Source: a virus
DNA: 59,999 nucleotides
IMG/VR virus record: IMGVR_UViG_3300027631_000020
Span: 1-59,999 of that record
Strand: one strand, 5' to 3'
The first letter of the stretch is position 1. Each line of letters opens with the position of its first letter. This document shows, one piece after another, positions 1 through 7,697 of this stretch. The notes below the pieces were generated by a model. That model was not told the DNA's origin and did no database searches. It saw only the letters and a list, made by a program, of their open reading frames with translations. Position numbers and translations under genes: made by a program.

Positions 1-8
1 GGGAAAGA

Positions 9-16
9 TATTTATT
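9..16 (+). promoter_or_regulatory. Late-type box TATTTATT upstream of the adhesin gene
   Basis: The box ends 6 nt before the ATG at 23 and is followed by an A-rich leader. It is one of thirteen similar boxes at gene or operon starts in this window. Its role as promoter or translation signal is inferred. Confidence 0.5.
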
Positions 17-22
17 AATAAC

Positions 23-3000
23 ATGAATAGTCAAAATATACTAAAATTTTGGGGTTCCAAATTTAATTTGAAACTCGATACATCGGAATTTCACGATTAT
101 GAGTTAGGGAAAACAGACACGGATTACAATTCCGACGTTTTAGACTTGACTACACCCATCGTTTATTCCACTTTGAAAATAAATACTACGGGTCTTAGGG
201 GAACTTCATGTTCTCGAGACAGAATCACTATTGTCGAGTACGATAATAGAGGTAATGACCCAACATATCCATATTCCGCCTATACATGGACCCTTCCATA
301 TTCTGACTTCACTAATCGTTTGGGTAATTCTGACACTATTCTACATAATGACGTTTATAAATTTGTAGATGTCAGTGGTTTTACCCATTATTTTAGAACA
401 TATAGTTATAATTTACCACTTAATAACCCATTTTCGTTAAATGTCACAGGATTAACTGTCAGTACACCAATTGCGTGTATTCCAAGATTGTGGGATGAAG
501 ACCACTGTTGTACATTAGATTCACCATCAAACGCAAAACCATGGGCGTACCAAACCAATCATGGTGCGGGTAGTGGAAATGATTGTAATCCGGCAATTCA
601 AAGAAGAACCGAAAAGGGTTGGACTTTAGATTTTGTATTCAACAGAGAGGATTTACCTTGGTCAGTTGGTAAAGTGTTTTATTATTTGGGTACAAGAGGA
701 AATAGTGATATTTCCGATTATGCGGACAATAATCTTTCATTTTCTTTTACGTCGGATAGAAGAATACAGTGGAGAGCGGTTCATTATTCGGGAGTTTGTT
801 TGGATAATGGTGACTTTAATGAAAGTTACTATGTTGCATCGGGACAAACACCACAACTTTGTATTGATGGAACATCTGAAGATTTTGAAATTACAATAAC
901 TTTTGATAGATATAGACATTTAACCGAATGTAACATTGAAAACGATGGTGGGTTTAATGACTTAATTCCTGAATTTATTATTAATGATTATGTTCCAAAT
1001 ACGGGGGTGACTGCGGTAACATCGACTCAAGTAGTTTCACATAACGAATCTGAGATTTTAAATAAAAAATGGGCTGACGAGAGAAATAGACGATTAGGTG
1101 TTTTGACAATCTATCTAAATGGTAGACCCGTTTATAAAATAAGAAATTGGGAGGAGGTGATTCCTTCAAAAAGGGGTGCTCAACCTTTCATTCAATCGTG
1201 GGGTGCCGGAACTGAATATTCAGGTGGAATCCACAATATGGGTATTTCATGTTTTAACTTTAAGAGAGTACAATACTATGAAGAACCTCTTGATTTTGTT
1301 CACGTTAGACACCATTATTTGGTTGACGTTAAACCATATTATAATATTATTGAATGTGTTGGGGATTGTCCTGATGAGGTAATGGGATTGGGTTATTTAT
1401 CCCCAACCCCCACACCGACTTCTACACCAACACCTACGTTAAGTACCACACCAACCCCAACTATTACACCTACACCAACGGTTGGACCCATTGTGTTAAC
1501 ATTTAGTGGAACAATCAGTAGTGGTTCAATTGTTTGTCATTACGATGCAACTATCGATAGGGTAATTACCAATGATATTACTTTAACAACCACTAACACT
1601 TTAAAATTAAACGACGAAAGTATTTTAGAAATACCTATTTCTATTACAATATATGCTGGTGATTTTATAGGTCAATACACTCAAACATTACCTGAAAATT
1701 TCGGTGATTTGAATAAAACATTCTTTGAGTACACCCCATTGGTGATTAATACTGATAGTACCGAACAATTTAACGATAACGTTTCATTAGCATTAATTTT
1801 TTCGGAGATAACACCAACCCCTACACCAACACCAACAGTAACTCCTTATATACCCGAAAATGATTTTATTTATAATATTATTCCGAATGGAGATTTTATC
1901 TATTCATTAATACCAAATAGTGATTTAACATATACCTTAATTCCTTCAGGTGATTTCTCATCAACGTTTATTCCAAATAACGACGTAACCTATGTTACAT
2001 TACCTGACAATGATACACTCTACTCAATTATACCAAACAATGACTCAACATACACATTAATACCAAATAATGATATTGAATACAATGTATTGAAACCGGG
2101 TAATTCATTCTATGGTGAAATAAAATTAGGTGAGAGTGATATTGAGGGGACTTGTAATTGTCCTGAATGGGAATGTCCAAGATTTTACGTAACGGGAGAC
2201 GGTCCAACGTTCTGTGATTCAAATATTTTTGTAACAAATGGAGATGGATTTAATTTAAATGGATGGGGAACTATTGTTCATAATGGTTTTTATAAAACCG
2301 TTAATATGGATGGTAGTAATATCGCAACATATAGAACTGATTGTGGGGTTTGTCCAATAACTCCAACACCAACACCAACGGTGACACCAACCCCCACGGA
2401 AACACCAACACTAACCCCTACGGAAACACCAACACCAACTCCTACGGAAACAATAGTACCATATAATAAAATTGTTGACCTTAACATAAACAGTTTATCT
2501 TCATATTCAGGAAGTGGAACAACGGTTACGGACATTTTGGGTAATACAACTGCAAGTATATTTGGTTCACCATCATATCAAAATGATGGATGTACATCAT
2601 CAATAGTATTGAATGGTACTGACCAGTACGTTATAACCGACACTTCAATTGCATCATTTTATGATTCTACAGACACGTCTTTATTCCTTTGGGTTTATTT
2701 AACAGATAATGGAGTGATATTGAGTGAACAAGGTGGCGGTGGTTTAAACTTTGGTTGGCACGATTCACAAATTGAATTAGTTAGTGGAACATTGAAGTTT
2801 AGTGTTTGGCCATATGGTAGTACAATAACATCATCAATATCAACACCTCTTAATAATTGGTATTATATTGGGTTTATATACAACAATACAACTTTGACCG
2901 CATATGTGAATGGTCAAAGTGCTGGTTCTGTAAATGTTACAAGACAGGTACCTTATGATAGTGGTAATGGTTTATATTACGCAATAGGCGCATCAGATAC

Positions 3001-4804
3001 TACAAACTTAGGTGATGGTGGTTATTCCGCATTGAAATTTGGTAGATTAGAAATATGGGATGGTGCAATTTCATATTCAGATGTTTTACAAAACTATAAT
3101 AGTTCTGTTACCACTTGGATTTGTTCAACCCCAACACCAACGAGTACACCAACGGTAACTTACTACTATTATTATTTATTAAATTGTAATTTAGGTGATA
3201 ACAAATATGGTAGAAGTACCAATCCATCGTTAAGTGGTAATATTTTTAATGTTGACACCAATACTTGTTACACAATTGTTGGGAATGATAATGGACCTTC
3301 TTATGATTATGATTTAGATGTCGCTACTTTGGTAACGGATTGTACAGACGTATTATGTGTTTTACCAACCCCAACACCAACACCTACTCCAACGAGTACG
3401 GAAACACCAACTGAAACTCCCACTCCCACACCAACAGAAAGTCCTTTAGATTTTACAATATCATCTGATTGTACTAACGGTGGTGCGGTTTATACAAATA
3501 ACCATATCGGTGGTTCAGGTGTATATGATAGAGGAACTGGTTTATATGATACCGAAGCAGAGGCATTAAACGATTTAGGATGGATTCAAATTTCAAATCC
3601 AAGTGGTTATGTTAGTTCAGGTGTCCCATATTTTAATACCACAAGAACATATTGGATTGCATTAAGAGATAGAAATAATCAGTCAAATATTATTGCGAAA
3701 TCTGTACTTGTTGATTGTGAACCAACCCCTACACCAACACCAACGGTGACACCGACGGAGACCTCAACACCGACTCCAACGGCAACGAGTACACCCACAT
3801 CTACGGAAACTCCAACTTCAACGAGTACACCAACTCCAACACCAACATCAACACCATTAGGTTTTACAATTTCAGGTATTTGTCAGAATGACGGTTCAAT
3901 TAGAATAAGTAACCTTGTTGGTTCGGCATCAAATAATTACCAATATACCGGAGGAATACATACCACCGAAAATAGTGCACTTAACGCAACTTTTTGGGGT
4001 TCTATAGTTAGTGGAAGTGTTGGTGTTATAACCATAGGTTCAAGTGGAACATATTGGGTGGCAGTAAGAGAAACCGAAAACCCTTCAAATATTATTGCGA
4101 AGTCGGTAACGATTACTTGTGTTGAAACGAGTGGATTAGTTTTACATTACGACCCATCTACAACAGTGTCATATCCAGGTACCGGAACAACAATTAACGA
4201 TTTGACTGGTCAGGGTAGAACAGGAACAATGTCAAATATAACATTTACATCACCATACCTTACATTTAATGGAACCTCTTCACAAATTTCAGTTCCCGAT
4301 AGTATAGGGTTAGAACCACAAACTGGTGATTGGACAATCGAAGTTTGGGTTAATCAATCAGTTGCAGGTAATGACGTTGTACTTGGTAAGTTTAATGCTG
4401 GTGGTCTCACACAAAACGTAGGTTATAGTATTCGAACTTTAGGTTCATCAGTTTATGCACAATATGGTTCAGGTTCAGGTTCTGGAACTACATTATTTCA
4501 AGATAGTACAAGTTATAGTGTAACACCCGGCACTTGGTATCAAATAGTTTATGTATTCACCAATATTGCGGCTAACACATTTGAAACATTTGTAAATGGA
4601 ACAAGTATAGGTAGTATAAGTCATAATTTATCAAGTATTTTAAACACCACCACGAATTTATACATAGGTTCATATAATAATGGTGAATATGAACAATGGT
4701 TTGATGGTAAAATTGGTATAGTTAGAATGTATAATAAATCATTGACATCATCCGAGGTTTTAGGTAACTACAATACGGACAAATCAAAATACGGATTAAG
4801 TTAA
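23..4804 (+). CDS. Large LamG- and Pro-Thr-rich virion adhesin / tail-fibre-like protein (1593 aa)
   Basis: Probably a surface-exposed tail or capsid fibre that binds a host or environmental glycan; this is inferred from architecture. The N-terminal ~455 residues are a beta-rich domain I do not recognise. Six Pro-Thr linkers follow at about residues 460-490, 596-608, 780-810, 1035-1046, 1114-1141 and 1233-1280. Between them lie a decapeptide repeat (about 611-696, consensus NDxxYxxIP) and a LamG/concanavalin-like domain (about 815-1033). Two mutually similar modules, each ending in a SNIIAKSV motif, lie near 1142-1232 and 1281-1365. A second LamG-like domain (about 1368-1593) ends the protein. 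There is no signal peptide, as expected for a virion protein. The start is fixed by the box at 9-16. The linkers resemble those of the last gene in the window. Certain as coding; the function is inferred. Confidence 0.8.
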   Translation: MNSQNILKFWGSKFNLKLDTSEFHDYELGKTDTDYNSDVLDLTTPIVYSTLKINTTGLRGTSCSRDRITIVEYDNRGNDPTYPYSAYTWTLPYSDFTNRLGNSDTILHNDVYKFVDVSGFTHYFRTYSYNLPLNNPFSLNVTGLTVSTPIACIPRLWDEDHCCTLDSPSNAKPWAYQTNHGAGSGNDCNPAIQRRTEKGWTLDFVFNREDLPWSVGKVFYYLGTRGNSDISDYADNNLSFSFTSDRRIQWRAVHYSGVCLDNGDFNESYYVASGQTPQLCIDGTSEDFEITITFDRYRHLTECNIENDGGFNDLIPEFIINDYVPNTGVTAVTSTQVVSHNESEILNKKWADERNRRLGVLTIYLNGRPVYKIRNWEEVIPSKRGAQPFIQSWGAGTEYSGGIHNMGISCFNFKRVQYYEEPLDFVHVRHHYLVDVKPYYNIIECVGDCPDEVMGLGYLSPTPTPTSTPTPTLSTTPTPTITPTPTVGPIVLTFSGTISSGSIVCHYDATIDRVITNDITLTTTNTLKLNDESILEIPISITIYAGDFIGQYTQTLPENFGDLNKTFFEYTPLVINTDSTEQFNDNVSLALIFSEITPTPTPTPTVTPYIPENDFIYNIIPNGDFIYSLIPNSDLTYTLIPSGDFSSTFIPNNDVTYVTLPDNDTLYSIIPNNDSTYTLIPNNDIEYNVLKPGNSFYGEIKLGESDIEGTCNCPEWECPRFYVTGDGPTFCDSNIFVTNGDGFNLNGWGTIVHNGFYKTVNMDGSNIATYRTDCGVCPITPTPTPTVTPTPTETPTLTPTETPTPTPTETIVPYNKIVDLNINSLSSYSGSGTTVTDILGNTTASIFGSPSYQNDGCTSSIVLNGTDQYVITDTSIASFYDSTDTSLFLWVYLTDNGVILSEQGGGGLNFGWHDSQIELVSGTLKFSVWPYGSTITSSISTPLNNWYYIGFIYNNTTLTAYVNGQSAGSVNVTRQVPYDSGNGLYYAIGASDTTNLGDGGYSALKFGRLEIWDGAISYSDVLQNYNSSVTTWICSTPTPTSTPTVTYYYYYLLNCNLGDNKYGRSTNPSLSGNIFNVDTNTCYTIVGNDNGPSYDYDLDVATLVTDCTDVLCVLPTPTPTPTPTSTETPTETPTPTPTESPLDFTISSDCTNGGAVYTNNHIGGSGVYDRGTGLYDTEAEALNDLGWIQISNPSGYVSSGVPYFNTTRTYWIALRDRNNQSNIIAKSVLVDCEPTPTPTPTVTPTETSTPTPTATSTPTSTETPTSTSTPTPTPTSTPLGFTISGICQNDGSIRISNLVGSASNNYQYTGGIHTTENSALNATFWGSIVSGSVGVITIGSSGTYWVAVRETENPSNIIAKSVTITCVETSGLVLHYDPSTTVSYPGTGTTINDLTGQGRTGTMSNITFTSPYLTFNGTSSQISVPDSIGLEPQTGDWTIEVWVNQSVAGNDVVLGKFNAGGLTQNVGYSIRTLGSSVYAQYGSGSGSGTTLFQDSTSYSVTPGTWYQIVYVFTNIAANTFETFVNGTSIGSISHNLSSILNTTTNLYIGSYNNGEYEQWFDGKIGIVRMYNKSLTSSEVLGNYNTDKSKYGLS
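1859..2110 (+). repeat. Tandem 30-bp coding repeat (decapeptide NDxxYxxIP)
   Basis: About eight consecutive ten-residue units read roughly NDFIYNIIP, GDFIYSLIP, SDLTYTLIP and so on, followed by degenerate copies. The DNA units have diverged but keep their length, so selection on the protein is likely. A small beta-solenoid is one possible fold. Confidence 0.75.
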
Positions 4805-4846
4805 AAATAAAAAACAATAAAAAAGAAAAGATACAACAAGATAAAG

Positions 4847-4854
4847 TATTTATA
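4847..4854 (+). promoter_or_regulatory. Late-type box TATTTATA upstream of the 700-aa virion gene
   Basis: Exact TATTTATA, 22 nt before the ATG at 4877, in a 72-nt intergenic gap that otherwise holds only A-rich sequence. Its role is inferred from recurrence. Confidence 0.55.
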
Positions 4855-4876
4855 ATAAACACAAAAATAACAAACT

Positions 4877-6979
4877 ATGGCAGTAGGAGCAAGAATAACG
4901 AGCACACACCTGAGTGGTAAAACGGCAACAGTAACGTTTGTACCATATACAGGTGCAACATCAGGTACAACTCAAAACCTCGGAACTAAGGTAATCCCTT
5001 TCAATAACATCACCACACACCCGTATGGTAACTATAATCTTTACTTTGCTGAGTATGATTACACATACACGTTAAACATACCTGAACCAGATGCCTCTGT
5101 CCAATCGTTTGTTTATCAAAATAGAATGGTTAATTCTGACAACTATGGAGCTGCGTTTTTGAATTTTAATGATTTTACCGCAGAAATTATTGACTTAGGT
5201 GTTGATGTTGGTGTATGGAATAATAATAATATATATGTATTAGACAATTCAGGTTATATGTACTATTACATAGGTGTTAACAATAGTAATGATAGATTAG
5301 TAATATTCACAAATGCCACTCACGAAGAAATAGGAAGATATAGTGGTACAACTAATAGTTCAAGTAGAGATGATTTTGACGGTAAGTGGGTCGCGTTTGA
5401 AGATGTGAATAATGGTGTGTTGACTTACTCAGATGGTGTATCGGTATTTACATACACTTGGGACCCAATATTTTATACTGTTGATATTGACTGGAATTAT
5501 GATGCAACCACGTCTGATGGTACAATGATTATCGAAAAATGGGAAGTTCCGCCTTCAAGTGGGTGGACATACAATGGACCAGGTACATCACACATAGTTA
5601 ATCCAACTGATGGTACAACAACTTTATTTAAAACTTGGACCGATGGAACATACATTAGACATAAAATAACGCCATCGTCTGACTTTATTGTTGTTTTAAC
5701 TGAAACTCAAGGTACCTCAAACGCATACACAAATTTTGAAATATATGACACAAGTGGAACCATTTTAGAGACAGTTTCACTAAGTGGTGCCACATATACC
5801 AATTATAATGAACAATTTCACGGAACAAACAAATATACCGTAGTGTTCTATGATAATAATAATGTAAACACACCATATAAAATTATAAGTTATAATGGTA
5901 ACACATCGAACTTAATTGAAACATCACACGCTAGAGGTACGGAATATGAACAAAACAGTTTAGATGGAGATGGTAATTTTTGGCCTGATAATGAAGGAAC
6001 TAATGGTGGTGTTGTAATAACTTTTTATGATGCATATAATTGGACTAATTATGGTACACAAGTTACATACTGTGACATTATGTATATGTTCAATAATCAA
6101 ACATCGTTTAGTACATATACATTCGCAAACGACGAATCAAAAACAATTAATCCATATGGTCAATTAAGTGACATTTATAGAACACCGTGTGTAAATGGTG
6201 ATGGTGTTGCGTCTATGTTAACCATTATGTCGGGTAGTACTCGTATTGAAAGTATGAATGTTAATATTTCTGGTGTTACTAATTTGAATTGGCATTCATT
6301 GGGTAATAGAACTGTTGTACAAATTTTGACAAACGACAATAACAACGTAACTTACAAATATATTAATGAATTAGGTGTTGTAATTGACGAAATAAACGAT
6401 TATGGTTTAGTTTCAAACTTCGCAACAAATATGAATTCTTTTGGTGAGACCGGTTATCTTTCAATCAGAACAGAAGGTGATATTGGGTATTACGTATATA
6501 GTGGTAGTACCGGATTTACTCAAACGGGTTATTATGCCGATACAAATACCACAAATCAATATTCCTCAGGCACAAATAGGTATTATGGTGCGATGCTTTT
6601 ATATACTTTCGACCAGTTAGGTTTTAGGGTATTATCATCAACCGGAATAACTAGTGAGTTTATTTTCCCTGAGTATAATAGTTTTGACATTCGAATTGGT
6701 GAGAGTAAATTTATGTTTGTATATAATGAAACTATTGGTGGTCCAACTATAATAAGATTATATGATTTTTCTGGAACACTATTAAACAGTGAAGTAACAA
6801 GTTGGACTAATGGTTGGAGTAATTTGTATGGTGTTAGAGACAGATTTGTTGTTATGAACTATGATGGAGATAACACGGTCGAAACTTATTTAGTTAGTGA
6901 AAATACTATTACATCAGTAACAACTCAAGACTATAGTAGTGAAGAATCTACCAATGATTGGATTTACACAAATGACTAA
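4877..6979 (+). CDS. Predicted virion surface protein, beta-rich (700 aa)
   Basis: I do not recognise a named family. The protein is rich in Thr, Ser, Asn, Tyr and Gly and has many short beta-prone segments with aromatic and Gly-Asp turns (for example LDNSGYMYYYIG and YTWDPIFYTVD). This pattern suggests a beta-propeller or repeated beta-sheet fibre domain. There is no catalytic motif, signal peptide or membrane segment. It has its own late-type box and lies between the large adhesin and a BppU-like protein, so a role in the tail fibre or baseplate periphery is the best guess. The start ATG is the first in frame after the box, and the N-terminus (MAVGARITST) is polar. Certain as coding; function unknown. 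Confidence 0.7.
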   Translation: MAVGARITSTHLSGKTATVTFVPYTGATSGTTQNLGTKVIPFNNITTHPYGNYNLYFAEYDYTYTLNIPEPDASVQSFVYQNRMVNSDNYGAAFLNFNDFTAEIIDLGVDVGVWNNNNIYVLDNSGYMYYYIGVNNSNDRLVIFTNATHEEIGRYSGTTNSSSRDDFDGKWVAFEDVNNGVLTYSDGVSVFTYTWDPIFYTVDIDWNYDATTSDGTMIIEKWEVPPSSGWTYNGPGTSHIVNPTDGTTTLFKTWTDGTYIRHKITPSSDFIVVLTETQGTSNAYTNFEIYDTSGTILETVSLSGATYTNYNEQFHGTNKYTVVFYDNNNVNTPYKIISYNGNTSNLIETSHARGTEYEQNSLDGDGNFWPDNEGTNGGVVITFYDAYNWTNYGTQVTYCDIMYMFNNQTSFSTYTFANDESKTINPYGQLSDIYRTPCVNGDGVASMLTIMSGSTRIESMNVNISGVTNLNWHSLGNRTVVQILTNDNNNVTYKYINELGVVIDEINDYGLVSNFATNMNSFGETGYLSIRTEGDIGYYVYSGSTGFTQTGYYADTNTTNQYSSGTNRYYGAMLLYTFDQLGFRVLSSTGITSEFIFPEYNSFDIRIGESKFMFVYNETIGGPTIIRLYDFSGTLLNSEVTSWTNGWSNLYGVRDRFVVMNYDGDNTVETYLVSENTITSVTTQDYSSEESTNDWIYTND

Positions 6980-6997
6980 AAATTAAAAAAATAGATT

Positions 6998-7240
6998 ATG
7001 AAAATATTAGATATTGATGTTAAAGTCATCAAAAACAAACAAAAAATTAAAAGTTTTCAAAAGACCTTTAATACTAACGAGGAGTTAACGGTTGAACACA
7101 TTAAAGGTGTTATTAAAAATGAAATGGAATTTCCATTTGAAATAGTAAAAGAAGAATTTTACTGTAAGTCAAATGAATTAAAAAATGAAGATAATGCACC
7201 ATTCAAATCAGGTAACGAATTTATTTTAACAATTAAGTAA
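6998..7240 (+). CDS. Small hypothetical protein (80 aa)
   Basis: A charged, Lys- and Glu-rich protein of 80 residues with no motif I recognise. It begins 18 nt after the preceding gene and its TAA overlaps the next ATG (TAATG at 7238-7242), which implies translational coupling with the BppU-like gene. No box precedes it, so it is probably cotranscribed with the 700-aa virion gene. A small structural or assembly protein is possible. Its coding status rests on the tight operon packing. Confidence 0.7.
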   Translation: MKILDIDVKVIKNKQKIKSFQKTFNTNEELTVEHIKGVIKNEMEFPFEIVKEEFYCKSNELKNEDNAPFKSGNEFILTIK

Positions 7241-7608
7241 TGGAATTTTTTATTAGACAAGGGTCATCCGAACCTATATTAAAGTTAAGAATGATTGATG
7301 ATGGTAAAAATGATAAATCATCCTTTAATGATTCTTTGGAGTTGTGCGATATCACTTTCGATATGTACGATGTTATTACGGGTGAACCTGAAATTTTAAA
7401 TTCCGATTGTCAAATTACCACAAGGGACAAAAAATACAATCAGACCACAGACGAATATTACATCGTTCACAGATTTACAGAAACCCAAACATCTAAATCG
7501 GGAAAATATGAAGGTAAGGTTACAATTCAATTTTTGGATACAAACCTAAATCCAACGACAAAGTTAATTTTACCCGTAAAAGAAAAATTATTTATTACTA
7601 TTTTTTAA
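7240..7608 (+). CDS. BppU-like N-terminal domain protein (122 aa), putative fibre/baseplate connector
   Basis: The N-terminus FFIRQGSSEPILKLRMIDD followed by a SLELCDITFDMYDVITGE segment resembles the immunoglobulin-like N-terminal domain of phage upper baseplate proteins (BppU), in which a pattern like F-I-R-Q-G-D-T-P-L precedes a membrane-free beta sandwich. A later Gly-Lys-Tyr-Glu-Gly strand also fits that fold. In lactococcal phages this domain attaches receptor-binding modules to the baseplate. Here the protein is only the domain length, so it may be a stand-alone connector. It is coupled to the upstream 80-aa gene by a TAATG overlap. The family call is by pattern only. Confidence 0.55.
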   Translation: MEFFIRQGSSEPILKLRMIDDGKNDKSSFNDSLELCDITFDMYDVITGEPEILNSDCQITTRDKKYNQTTDEYYIVHRFTETQTSKSGKYEGKVTIQFLDTNLNPTTKLILPVKEKLFITIF

Positions 7609-7626
7609 TTTATCAATATATTTTTG

Positions 7627-7634
7627 TATATTTG
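7627..7634 (+). promoter_or_regulatory. Host-type TAnnTTTG element (TATATTTG) upstream of DNA polymerase
   Basis: TATATTTG matches the -7 element of Bacteroidota promoters. No clear TTG is present about 19-21 nt upstream, so the match is partial. It gives a 5' leader of roughly 55-60 nt before the ATG at 7698. Confidence 0.5.
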
Positions 7635-7648
7635 GCCCTAAGACAAAC

Positions 7649-7666
7649 TATGACAATTCCGTCATA
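7649..7666 (+). promoter_or_regulatory. Hairpin in the DNA polymerase leader
   Basis: Perfect 6-bp inverted repeat TATGAC/GTCATA with a six-base loop (AATTCC), 31 nt before the polymerase ATG and downstream of the TATATTTG element. T4 DNA polymerase represses itself by binding a hairpin in its own leader. A similar role here is an inference from position. Confidence 0.4.
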
Positions 7667-7697
7667 AGATAATAGGTCAACTAAAAAATATACAAAT

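Noticed and set aside
2290-2535. Minus-strand frame rich in Gly-Val repeats (also at 59283-59624)
   Set aside because: It is the reverse complement of Pro-Thr coding repeats; the low-complexity protein is a shadow of the real gene.
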